Part shown: positions 1 to 6,482 of the stretch, piece after piece
How positions within the stretch are numbered: the stretch's first letter is position 1
Layout of the letters: each line of letters starts with the position of its first letter
DNA from: an uncultured Ilumatobacter sp.
Lineage (GTDB): Bacteria; Actinomycetota; Acidimicrobiia; Acidimicrobiales; Ilumatobacteraceae
Direction of reading: 5' to 3'
Assembly: GCA_937891565.1 (NCBI GenBank)
Contig: CALAHA010000412.1
Span: 1 to 7,364, forward strand
Length of the DNA: 7,364 nt
Translations under genes and position numbers: made by a program
The notes under the pieces: model-generated
Databases searched by the model: none
Told to the model about the DNA's origin: nothing
The model's input: only the letters and a program-made list of their open reading frames with translations

Positions 1-673
1 AATGCGGCCCAGCCCCAACCGAGATGGTCGGAATCGACAGCTCCTCGGTGACCTTCCGGGCAATTTCGGACGGCACCATCTCAAGCACGACAGAGAATGC
101 TCCGGCTTTTTCGACGGCGTGGGCATCAGCGAGCAACTCGGCTGCGCTATCGCCGCGGCCCTGGATGAGGTGACCTCCGAGGCCGTGCTCGCTCTGGGGC
201 GTGAATCCGATGTGGGCCATGACCGGGATACCGGCATCGACGATCCGCTCGATCTGCGGGGCGCTGCGGACCCCGCCTTCGAGTTTGACTGCCTGGCAGC
301 CGCTCTCTTTCATGAAGCGGATGGCGGTTTCGAGTGCTTGGCGCCGCCCGTTCTCGTATGAACCGAATGGCAGATCGGCAATGACGAGGGCTCGGCTCGC
401 GCCACGCACGACCGCTGCGGTCAGTGGGATGAGTTCGTCGAGGGTAACGGGAATGGTCGTGTCGTACCCGAACACGGTATTACCCGCAGAGTCGCCGACC
501 AGGAGGAAATCAACGCCCGCCTCATCGAAGATCGATGCTGACAAGAAGTCATAGCTTGTGAGACCGGTGATCTTGATCCCGTTCTCCTTGGCCCTCTTGA
601 AGTGGCGGGTCCGCACTTGTTTGAGCGCCGGATCGCTGGTGCCGCCGCCATATGGTCGCTGCTCATCAGTCAC
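1..673 (-). CDS. panB: PanB, 3-methyl-2-oxobutanoate hydroxymethyltransferase (3' end cut by window)
   Basis: Ketopantoate hydroxymethyltransferase is the first committed step of pantothenate synthesis; it transfers a one-carbon unit from 5,10-methylene-THF to 2-oxoisovalerate in the cytoplasm. Reading from the GTG at 673 gives 224 uninterrupted residues running off the left edge; the family is about 260-280 aa, so roughly 40 C-terminal residues are missing. Family hallmarks are in order: LTSYD (38-42), VGDS with Mg ligand Asp61, the ADLPFGSY segment with Asp100, KLEGG with Lys130 and Glu132, HIGFTPQS (154-161), QGRGD (171-175), LEMVP with Glu198, and VGAG near the break. GTG 673 is preferred because a TANNNT box sits 7 nt upstream. 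An in-frame ATG at 712 would add 13 residues (RARGTRRPSIDG-like) unlike the family. It is divergent from the CPBP protease gene and separated from panC by it. Confidence 0.96.
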   Translation of the reverse strand, partial: MTDEQRPYGGGTSDPALKQVRTRHFKRAKENGIKITGLTSYDFLSASIFDEAGVDFLLVGDSAGNTVFGYDTTIPVTLDELIPLTAAVVRGASRALVIADLPFGSYENGRRQALETAIRFMKESGCQAVKLEGGVRSAPQIERIVDAGIPVMAHIGFTPQSEHGLGGHLIQGRGDSAAELLADAHAVEKAGAFSVVLEMVPSEIARKVTEELSIPTISVGAGPH

Positions 674-680
674 GCCATCG

Positions 681-686
681 ATGCTA
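681..686 (-). promoter_or_regulatory. Candidate -10 box for a leaderless panB mRNA
   Basis: On the minus strand the hexamer TAGCAT fits the actinobacterial TANNNT -10 consensus and ends 7 nt before the GTG at 673. Transcription would therefore begin at or within a base or two of the start codon. No Shine-Dalgarno-like GGAG/GAGG lies upstream of the GTG, and no convincing -35 hexamer is seen, as is common in such promoters. The assignment rests on consensus and spacing only. Confidence 0.45.
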
Positions 687-727
687 GGCCGTCGTGTGCC
701 TCGTGCTCTCATACGGTCGGGGTAGCG

Positions 728-746
728 CCTACGCTGAGACCTACGC
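728..746. repeat. Short direct repeat (CCTACGC x2, 12-bp period) in the divergent panB/CPBP spacer
   Basis: CCTACGC occurs at 728-734 and again at 740-746, separated by TGAGA. The 674-761 spacer is the only substantial non-coding stretch in the window. A two-copy direct repeat in a divergent promoter region could be a regulator-binding site, but seven-base repeats also arise by chance. A small inverted repeat (GTAG-CGC-CTAC, 722-732) overlaps the first copy. Function is unknown. Confidence 0.3.
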
Positions 747-761
747 CGCTGGCGATTCGCG

Positions 762-1559
762 ATGACTGACTTTCCACCACCCACGGGTCCACCCGTCACC
801 ACCAGCACGTGGGCCAATCCAACCCTGGCGTTCGCCCCCGAGCGCGAGCCGCATGCAGTACTGCCGATGAACGCAGCGATCGGTGCGGTGGCCGTTCTCG
901 TCCTCTCGCTTCTGACATCGAAGTACGTCCTCGATGCGCTCCTGCAGTTTGAGTGGCCGGTCGTTGCGTACGTCGCCCTGCTCGGCGTTATGGGGTATGG
1001 CCCATCACTGGCATGGTGCAAGTACGCGAGTCGCCGCTGGGGTACCGACAAGTTCTTCGATGACGTCGGGTTGCAGCCGAAGTGGTCCGACCTCGGCTGG
1101 GGTCCTGTGGTCTGGCTCGTCGCAATTGGAACACAGGTCGCAATGGGCGCTTTGGTGCTTGCTTTCGGAGTGCCGCTCTCGAACAACACCGACGGGATCG
1201 GCGAGCTCACCGCAGATCGCACCTACGTCGTGTCGCTCGTGATTACCGCGGTGATTGCAGCGCCGTTCGTTGAAGAAATCGTATTTCGTGGCGTCGTCAT
1301 GCGCGGTCTACGTAGCAGGCTCTCTGCCGCGCCGGCCGTGGTCCTGCAGGGCGTGCTCTTTGGCGTTGCGCATATCGATCCGGTCCGCGGCGCAGGGAAC
1401 ATTGGTTTAGCCATCATCCTTTCAGGCGTCGGAATCGCATTCGGTGGCGCTGCCTACCTGCTCCGTCGCATTGGGCCAACCATTGTGGCCCACGCCATCT
1501 TCAACGGATTGGTACTCCTCCTCGTCCTCACGGGTATCGCCAATCGCCTCCAGAACTAG
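762..1559 (+). CDS. CPBP family intramembrane glutamic/metallo-endopeptidase (CAAX prenyl protease/Abi type)
   Basis: This 265-aa polytopic membrane protein carries the three CPBP (CAAX protease and bacteriocin-processing; Rce1/Abi) motifs: EExxxR at 171-176 (EEIVFR), FxxxH at 200-204 (FGVAH) and HxxxN at 244-248 (HAIFN). These form the intramembrane active site. About 36 N-terminal residues are Pro/Thr-rich and probably cytoplasmic. Hydrophobic segments fall roughly at 38-55, 66-85, 115-137, 155-170, 190-204, 213-234 and 240-258. Family members cleave membrane or prenylated substrates, process bacteriocins or confer self-immunity; the substrate here cannot be told, and there is no bacteriocin or CAAX-protein gene nearby. 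It is the only plus-strand gene, divergent from panB and converging on panC with a 15-nt gap. ATG 762 has no visible Shine-Dalgarno; Met36 is a possible later start but would sit at the edge of the first membrane segment. Confidence 0.93.
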   Translation: MTDFPPPTGPPVTTSTWANPTLAFAPEREPHAVLPMNAAIGAVAVLVLSLLTSKYVLDALLQFEWPVVAYVALLGVMGYGPSLAWCKYASRRWGTDKFFDDVGLQPKWSDLGWGPVVWLVAIGTQVAMGALVLAFGVPLSNNTDGIGELTADRTYVVSLVITAVIAAPFVEEIVFRGVVMRGLRSRLSAAPAVVLQGVLFGVAHIDPVRGAGNIGLAIILSGVGIAFGGAAYLLRRIGPTIVAHAIFNGLVLLLVLTGIANRLQN

Positions 1560-1574
1560 GCGGGACGCACCGCG

Positions 1575-2438
1575 TCAGGCGGGAAAGAGGTCGCGGTTGT
1601 CGATCAACCGGACGTCGCCGAACCAGACAGCGGTGCCGATGCGTACTTTGCCGAAGGAACGCTGCGCTTGCGTGAGGGTGACGATTGCTTCGAGTGTTGT
1701 TGCATCGAAGACGGTCGTGTATTCGTGCTTGGCGAGCGGTTCCCCGATAACGACGGCGAGGGCTGCGCTGACGATTACTTCGACGTCGTCGGTGTCCTTT
1801 GCGGCCAGGACTGCTGCGTTGAGCGAGTGGGGCACAGCAATCGCCGCTCTGCGCTCAGCGGCCGATAATCGGACGTTGCGGCTCGACTGGGCAACGCCGT
1901 CCGGATCGCGGACGATTGGGTGGCCGATGATCTCGACACCGAGTTCGAGGTCGGTCGCCATCTGTGTGATGATCCGCAATTGCTGGAAGTCCTTTTGTCC
2001 GAAGATCGCAACGTGGGGTCGAACCGCACCCAGCAGCTTGGCCACAATGGTGGCAACGCCTTCGAAGTGGCCCGGCCGGTTGGGGCCTTCCATCACCTCG
2101 CCGAGCGGTCCCGGTAGCACGCGGGTCTGGAAGCCCGGCGGGTACATCGCACCAGCTGTCGGGGCAAACACGGCGGCAACACCGGCACCAGAACAGGCGG
2201 CGACATCGTCATCGATCGGACGCGGGTAGCTGTCGAAGTCGGTGGACTCATTGAACTGCAGCGGGTTGACGAAAATCGACACGACCACGACGTCAGCACG
2301 TCGTGCGGCATCGGCAATCAGTGCCACGTGGCCGCTGTGCAGCGCCCCCATCGTGGGCACGAACCCGATGGTCTTGCCGGCACAGCGCTGCTGTTCGGCC
2401 CACGCACGCATATCAGCAGGGGAAGAGAACGTGATCAT
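1575..2438 (-). CDS. panC: PanC, pantothenate synthetase (pantoate-beta-alanine ligase)
   Basis: The enzyme condenses pantoate with beta-alanine through a pantoyl-adenylate, using ATP, and makes pantothenate in the cytoplasm. From ATG 2438 the protein is 287 aa, the usual family length. Visible signatures are FVPTMGALHSGH (27-37, with the HxGH nucleotide motif at 34-37), VSIFVNPLQF (53-62), YPR (71-73), the GPxRPGHFxGVATIVAKL region (118-135), FGQKDFQQL (146-154) and the SSRN part of the KMSKS-like loop (185-188). Residue 184, just before SSRN and normally Met or Leu, is Gln (codon CAG). Start 2438 is chosen because its ATG overlaps the TGA of the upstream P1 peptidase (ATGA, 4 nt), the sign of translational coupling; an in-frame start at 2465 would add nine non-conserved residues. 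It is the last gene of the minus-strand operon. No panD follows it. Confidence 0.97.
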   Translation of the reverse strand: MITFSSPADMRAWAEQQRCAGKTIGFVPTMGALHSGHVALIADAARRADVVVVSIFVNPLQFNESTDFDSYPRPIDDDVAACSGAGVAAVFAPTAGAMYPPGFQTRVLPGPLGEVMEGPNRPGHFEGVATIVAKLLGAVRPHVAIFGQKDFQQLRIITQMATDLELGVEIIGHPIVRDPDGVAQSSRNVRLSAAERRAAIAVPHSLNAAVLAAKDTDDVEVIVSAALAVVIGEPLAKHEYTTVFDATTLEAIVTLTQAQRSFGKVRIGTAVWFGDVRLIDNRDLFPA

Positions 2439-3469
2439 CGGCTGGAACGGTAGACCGACGGGCACAGATCGGAGTAAGCAACAGCCTCCCCGATTGTCGA
2501 TGCCGCCAAGACGGCGTGCGTGCAGGCCGCCGCGAAGGTCTCGGAGGCGGCCTTGAGAATGACGTTGAGGGCAACATGCCTGCCGACGGCAGGCAGGTCG
2601 GTGGTGCCGACGGCGAGGCCAAAGATCGTGTCGCCGTCGGTCATTGAATGCGCCGGACGCACGGCGCGAGCAAGCCCATCGTGGGAGACCGAGGCCATCT
2701 TGGAGGTCTCTGCCTTGTCGAGCCGTGCTGACGTGGCGACCACGCCGATTGTCGTGTTCAAGTTGAATGCGGCCTGGCCGGTCAGTGCAGCGATGAGCGC
2801 ACGCCGTTCGTCAGCCAACGGTCGGCGGAGCCGGGCACCGCTCGGCTCCCATGGCAGGCCCGTCATCGGATCGATGACTGAGCCGTTCGGATTCGCAACG
2901 GCGAGCGCGCCGACGGTGACTTCGACGCCGCTCTCGGCAAGCCTGACGGTTGTCGAAGCAGTTCCGACACCACCTTGCAACCCTCCGGCGCGGGCACCGG
3001 TGCCGGCGCCTACTGAGCCCCAACGCTGCTGAGAGCGCCGGGCATTCCCCGCTGCTCTGCTTCCAAACGTGGCATCTGGTCGATTGGTTGGCGAACCGCC
3101 GCGGCCGAGATCAAAGATCACCGCAGCGGGAACCACGGGGACGACCTGGGGTGAACCGTTCATCAGCCCGATCGGGAACCCGAGACCCCGACCCTCGAGC
3201 CATTCCATCACGCCGTGTGCCGCCGCGAGGCCGTAGGCGCTTCCGCCGCTCAGGCAGATGCCGTGGATCTCCTGGATCAAGTTCTGTGGATTGAGGGCAT
3301 CGGTTTCTCGAGTCCCGGGCCCGCCACCGCGTACATCGACCCCTGGTGTCGCGCCCGATTTGACGATGATCGCAGTCGTGCCCGTCTGCCAGTTGCGGCC
3401 TGCTCGTTGATGGTGCCCGACGGTGATTCCGGCAACGTCGGTGATCGACCCGAACGGGAGGTCGACCAT
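2435..3469 (-). CDS. P1 (S58) family self-cleaving peptidase, DmpA/NylC/Rv1333-like
   Basis: This is an N-terminal-nucleophile hydrolase of the P1/S58 family, made as an inactive chain that cleaves itself to expose a catalytic residue. From ATG 3469 it is 344 aa, the usual length. It shows RGGGPGTRETDAL (47-59), LSGGSAYGLAAA (73-84), GARAGGLQGGVGTAS (158-172) and the LNTTIGVVATSA region (237-248). By family analogy autocleavage falls between Asn238 and Thr239, as at Asn266/Thr267 of NylC, leaving Thr239 as nucleophile. The downstream SHDGLARAVRPAH segment (262-274) is typical of the mycobacterial Rv1333 type. No signal peptide is visible, so it is probably cytoplasmic. Known relatives are L-aminopeptidase/D-esterase DmpA, beta-aminopeptidase BapA and nylon-oligomer hydrolase NylC, so the substrate is open. 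ATG 3469 shares one base with the esterase stop (TGATG); GTG 3478 is an alternative. The stop overlaps the panC start, suggesting a link to beta-alanine supply (inference). Confidence 0.93.
   Translation of the reverse strand: MVDLPFGSITDVAGITVGHHQRAGRNWQTGTTAIIVKSGATPGVDVRGGGPGTRETDALNPQNLIQEIHGICLSGGSAYGLAAAHGVMEWLEGRGLGFPIGLMNGSPQVVPVVPAAVIFDLGRGGSPTNRPDATFGSRAAGNARRSQQRWGSVGAGTGARAGGLQGGVGTASTTVRLAESGVEVTVGALAVANPNGSVIDPMTGLPWEPSGARLRRPLADERRALIAALTGQAAFNLNTTIGVVATSARLDKAETSKMASVSHDGLARAVRPAHSMTDGDTIFGLAVGTTDLPAVGRHVALNVILKAASETFAAACTHAVLAASTIGEAVAYSDLCPSVYRSSR
2577..2595. repeat. Perfect 8-bp inverted repeat inside the P1 peptidase gene
   Basis: TGCCTGCC and GGCAGGCA form a GC-rich hairpin with a 3-nt loop, about 140 nt upstream of the panC start on the transcribed strand. 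It lies in codons for a DLPAVGR segment and has no T-run, so it is not a terminator. It may be chance in a GC-rich gene; a role in mRNA structure or processing ahead of panC is only a possibility. Confidence 0.35.
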
Positions 3470-4809
3470 CAGTGCCACAGCAGGCGAATAGTGGCTTCAG
3501 GGTCGCCCACGACGCCAGGGTCGGTACCGAAGATTTGGGTGTTGCGCTGTTCCCTGTCGTACGGGCGCCAATCCGGTTCACCGCTTCGTGCGAACTCGAT
3601 CAGTGCCTCGCTGAACTGTTCGGAAACATTTTGGGCCGGATCATCGCCGAGGAACCTCGAGACGCCCGGCTGGGCGAGGTTGTCGAACATGTACGGAATG
3701 TCACTGCCATGGCAGCTGCCGAGTACGCCACCGAAAGCCGTCGATGGCACATCGAAGAGATACATCCAGGTTGGCGCTGACCGATCGGAGGCCAACTGCT
3801 GGGCCGGTACACGGAACATTTCGTCGGTCTGCATCGCCGAGATCAGCTGGCTCGCATTGGTGTCGGGTCGCAGGCGGCGGTACTCGCTGACTGCCTCGTT
3901 GCATGTCGCACCGAACCGCTTGGAGAACTGGCGGTCGACCTCCGCATCGGTCCAGCCGGAACGTGACGGATCGAATGTGGTGAAGAGCAGCATCTCGTCA
4001 CGAGTTGTACCGATCACGAGCGGCCGCAGATCTGTCGCAGCGGCGCCGAGAATCGATTCGGGGATGCTGGAGCATCCCTCGGTGGGGCTGAAGTTTTTGA
4101 GCCCGGCGCCACTGAGCGGCATGCGGTTCTGGGCATCGAGGATGTCGTCGACCGATGCGGCCTTTGCCGCAGCGAGTGAGTCGGCACCGAGGAGGTCGAG
4201 GAATGTCTGCTGGTATTCAGCGGCCTGCTCAGATGTTCGCAGCTGGAGGATCGACGGGCTCATTGCCCATGCCCGGTGGAAGAGACCATCGGCTGCCGGC
4301 GTTGCGTACAGAGCAATGATGCCTGCGCCGCCGGCTGACTCGCCGAACACAGTGACGTTGTCCGGGTTGCCGCCGAAATCGGCGATATGGCGCTGGACCC
4401 AACGCAACGCCGACACCTTGTCGAGTGTTCCGCAGTTCGTGTCACCGAGGTAGCCGAGGGCGCCGAGGCGGTAGTTGATCGAGACGACCACAACGTTGCC
4501 CCGTTCAACAAGCGCGGTTCCGTCGTACCACGGCATGTGCGCCGTGCCGTTGGTGAAGGCCCCGCCGTGAATCCAGACGAGAACGGGTCGAGACCCGTTG
4601 TCGCGCGCTGGCGTGAAGACGTTGAGCTGCAGGCAGTCTTCGTCCATTGACGGCGGGTTGCCGCCCAACATCTGATCGAGCGCACCAGCGACTTGCGGGG
4701 CACGCACAGGGCTCTGCGTGGATGACCCGTTGTACGCAATGTCGACGGGCTGCTCAAATCGCTCCGCCGTTGCATACGCGATGCCGATGTGTTCTTCGCT
4801 GTCACTCAC
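3469..4809 (-). CDS. Type B carboxylesterase (alpha/beta hydrolase), short N-terminus
   Basis: This is a serine esterase of the carboxylesterase/para-nitrobenzyl esterase family, hydrolysing carboxylic esters. From GTG 4809 it is 446 aa, against about 490-550 for typical members. Motifs in order are GIAYATAERFEQP (9-21, matching the family RGIPYA...RF..P), EDCLQLNVFTPA (57-68), the oxyanion-hole HGGAF (81-85), GNPDNVTVFGESAGG (147-161) with nucleophile Ser158, GTTRDE (267-272) with acid Glu272, and GSCHGSDIPYMF (364-375) with His367. The triad is complete. The protein starts directly at the GIPYA-like segment, so the usual first beta-hairpin is missing, and there is no signal peptide: it should be cytoplasmic. 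GTG 4809 overlaps the ligase stop by 4 nt (GTGA); ATG 4821 is the alternative. Its stop shares one base with the P1 peptidase start. The natural substrate is unknown. Confidence 0.93.
   Translation of the reverse strand: MSDSEEHIGIAYATAERFEQPVDIAYNGSSTQSPVRAPQVAGALDQMLGGNPPSMDEDCLQLNVFTPARDNGSRPVLVWIHGGAFTNGTAHMPWYDGTALVERGNVVVVSINYRLGALGYLGDTNCGTLDKVSALRWVQRHIADFGGNPDNVTVFGESAGGAGIIALYATPAADGLFHRAWAMSPSILQLRTSEQAAEYQQTFLDLLGADSLAAAKAASVDDILDAQNRMPLSGAGLKNFSPTEGCSSIPESILGAAATDLRPLVIGTTRDEMLLFTTFDPSRSGWTDAEVDRQFSKRFGATCNEAVSEYRRLRPDTNASQLISAMQTDEMFRVPAQQLASDRSAPTWMYLFDVPSTAFGGVLGSCHGSDIPYMFDNLAQPGVSRFLGDDPAQNVSEQFSEALIEFARSGEPDWRPYDREQRNTQIFGTDPGVVGDPEATIRLLWH
4061..4078. repeat. Perfect 8-bp inverted repeat inside the esterase gene
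   Basis: GGGATGCT and AGCATCCC are separated by GG; as RNA this would fold as a 7-bp stem with a 4-nt loop. It lies in coding sequence for an EGCSSIP segment and has no T-run. No function can be assigned, and chance is the simplest explanation. Confidence 0.3.
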
Positions 4810-6479
4810 AGTTCGTTCCATTCGCCGTCGATCCACTGCTGACGCAGCTTGAACTTTTGAATCTTGCCTGATCCCGTGAAGGGAAACTCTTCGACCGCGA
4901 ACCACTGCCGAGGCGTCTTGTGCGGTGCGAGATGCTCACGTAGGTAGCTGAACAACTGCTGCTTGTCGACTGTCGTGCCTGGTGACGGTCGGATGAAGGC
5001 ACCGACCGTCTCGCCCCAGTTGTCATCAGGCAGGCCGACGACCGCCACCTCACTGACAGCGTCATGAGCAAACAGGAGCTCTTCGAGTTCCTTGGGATAA
5101 ATATTCTCCCCGCCGCGAATGATCATGTCTTTCAGGCGTCCCTCGACGGTGCAGTAGCCGCGGTCGTCCATCGCCGCGAGATCGCCGGTGTGTAACCAGC
5201 CGTCGGCGTCGATTGTCTCGGCCGTTGCCGTTGGCATCTCGAAATACTCGTGCATGACGTGATAGCCGCGAGTCAGGTACTCGCCGACCTCGCCGATCGG
5301 CAGGGTCTCGCCCGACTCGGGGTCCGCGATGCGTACCTCGACGTTCGGCATTGGTGGGCCGATGGTGCCAGCCTTGTCTTTGATTGTGTCGGTCGGCCGT
5401 GTCATTGATGCGACCGGTGAGCATTCGGTCTGTCCGAAGACGATCGTGAACGGCGCACCGAGCTGTTCTTCGAAGGTGCGCACGAGGTGTTCGGGAACGA
5501 GTGAGCCGCCGGAGCAGAGTGCTTTGAGCGACGAAAGGTCGGCATCGGCGAAGTCGGAATGCTCGAGGATGGCGACGAGCATCGTCGGCACGCCGAGCAT
5601 TGTGTTCGACTTGTAGGTCTGCGACAACTCGATGACAAGGCCGGGTTCGAACTCTCGAACGAGCACCTGGGTGAGGTGTTTGGACACACAGCCGAGGACG
5701 CCCAAGGCGCTGCCGCCCGTGTGGAAGAGGGGCATTGTCTGCACGTAGACATCGCCATCGGCGACGCCGAGCCGGTCGACAACATGATGTCCATTGTTGA
5801 CGAGCCCGCGGTGGTGCAGGAGCGCACCCTTCGGAAATCCGGTGGTGCCCGATGTGTACTGCAACATGACGGGGTCGGTCGAAGCGACCTGTGGGAGATC
5901 GCCGGTGAACTGGTCGGCTCCGGTGAGGAAATGGTCCCAGTCGTCGAAGCTGATGATTTCTTGGAGTTCGTGGCATTCGGCCTGGACGTCTTGGGCCGTG
6001 GCAAGCATTGCATTGCCGCGATGCGATGGCACGACGAACACTGCCCGGGCCTTCGACTGTGTGAGCACGTAGTGCAACTCGTGTCGCTGGAACGCTGGGT
6101 TGACCGTGACGATCACCATGCCAGCCATGGCGCAGCCGAACTCGAGGAGCTCCCACTCGGGAATGTTGTGCGCCCAGACGGCGATGTGGCTCCCTGGCTC
6201 GAACCGGTGAAGTAGCGCCCGAGCGGTGCGTTCGGATTGCACGAGCAATTCGGCGTAGGACCATTGACGACGGACCACCCCGTCAGCGAGAGGAATTCCT
6301 TCGATCAAGGCGAGCTGATCGGGCGCCGCTGCCGCGGCTGCGCGGAGCAGGCCTCCAATCGTGAGATCTCGGACCGGAGGTGTGGAATCCCCGATGGCGT
6401 GTGAAGTCGTAAGTGGAACTGGCTCCGTCATTTCGCCAGAGTAAGCGCTCGAGGAGGGCTGTTGACGAGCTTGCGGCAT
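4806..6479 (-). CDS. AMP-forming acyl-CoA ligase (FadD-like, ANL superfamily)
   Basis: This 557-aa enzyme activates a carboxylic acid as acyl-AMP and transfers it to CoA. Both ANL domains are complete: YTSGTTGFPKGA (208-219, AMP-binding P-loop), FGQTE (348-352, motif A5), TGD (431-433, motif A7), GRLKDMIIRGGENIYPKELE (447-466, the A8 hinge) and FTGSGKIQKF (534-543), where Lys539 is the expected adenylation lysine. The sequence resembles medium/long-chain fatty-acid or aryl-acid FadD-type ligases, but chain length or aryl specificity cannot be read from it. The start is uncertain: ATG 6479 lies 3 nt after the transporter stop, in keeping with the packed operon, while ATG 6431 (541 aa) removes a low-complexity PQARQQPSSSAYSGE leader and has a TANNNT box 6 nt upstream. 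The 3' end overlaps the esterase GTG by 4 nt. An esterase releasing an acid next to a ligase activating it makes biochemical sense, but this is inference. Confidence 0.95.
   Translation of the reverse strand: MPQARQQPSSSAYSGEMTEPVPLTTSHAIGDSTPPVRDLTIGGLLRAAAAAAPDQLALIEGIPLADGVVRRQWSYAELLVQSERTARALLHRFEPGSHIAVWAHNIPEWELLEFGCAMAGMVIVTVNPAFQRHELHYVLTQSKARAVFVVPSHRGNAMLATAQDVQAECHELQEIISFDDWDHFLTGADQFTGDLPQVASTDPVMLQYTSGTTGFPKGALLHHRGLVNNGHHVVDRLGVADGDVYVQTMPLFHTGGSALGVLGCVSKHLTQVLVREFEPGLVIELSQTYKSNTMLGVPTMLVAILEHSDFADADLSSLKALCSGGSLVPEHLVRTFEEQLGAPFTIVFGQTECSPVASMTRPTDTIKDKAGTIGPPMPNVEVRIADPESGETLPIGEVGEYLTRGYHVMHEYFEMPTATAETIDADGWLHTGDLAAMDDRGYCTVEGRLKDMIIRGGENIYPKELEELLFAHDAVSEVAVVGLPDDNWGETVGAFIRPSPGTTVDKQQLFSYLREHLAPHKTPRQWFAVEEFPFTGSGKIQKFKLRQQWIDGEWNEL
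6438..6443 (-). promoter_or_regulatory. Candidate internal -10 box for a leaderless start of the acyl-CoA ligase
   Basis: The minus-strand hexamer TACTCT (TANNNT class) ends 6 nt before the in-frame ATG at 6431. Transcription from here would give a leaderless ligase mRNA lacking 16 non-conserved residues and could drive the four downstream genes independently of the transporter. No -35 element is recognised; the call rests on motif and spacing. Confidence 0.35.
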
Positions 6480-6482
6480 CGA

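Noticed and set aside
2..554. Plus-strand open frames opposite panB
   Set aside because: The minus-strand frame encodes PanB with intact metal-binding and catalytic residues; the plus-strand translations resemble no family.
674..761. Small RNA or riboswitch upstream of panB
   Set aside because: The spacer is only 88 bp and shows no recognisable conserved RNA core; a leaderless start leaves no 5' UTR for a riboswitch.
762..1559. CPBP gene as part of a bacteriocin or phage-defence system
   Set aside because: No precursor peptide, modification enzyme, ABC exporter or defence partner is present in the window; the neighbours are housekeeping pantothenate genes.
1560..1574. Possible bidirectional terminator between the convergent CPBP and panC genes
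   Set aside because: Only 15 nt, no inverted repeat and no T-run; any terminator would have to lie within the coding ends, and none was evident.
1444..2229. A 261-codon plus-strand open frame spanning the end of the CPBP gene and antisense to panC
   Set aside because: Ser/Thr/Ala-rich, motif-free translation that overlaps two confidently identified genes.
3215..4453. A 412-codon open frame on the plus strand antisense to the esterase and P1 peptidase
   Set aside because: Its translation is Ser/Arg/Pro-rich without any recognisable motif, and the minus-strand esterase and peptidase with full catalytic motifs occupy the same DNA. It is a by-product of high GC content.
5062..6264. A 400-codon open frame on the minus strand within the ligase gene, in another frame
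   Set aside because: Extremely Arg/His-rich translation with no domain; the ligase frame in the same place carries all ANL motifs.
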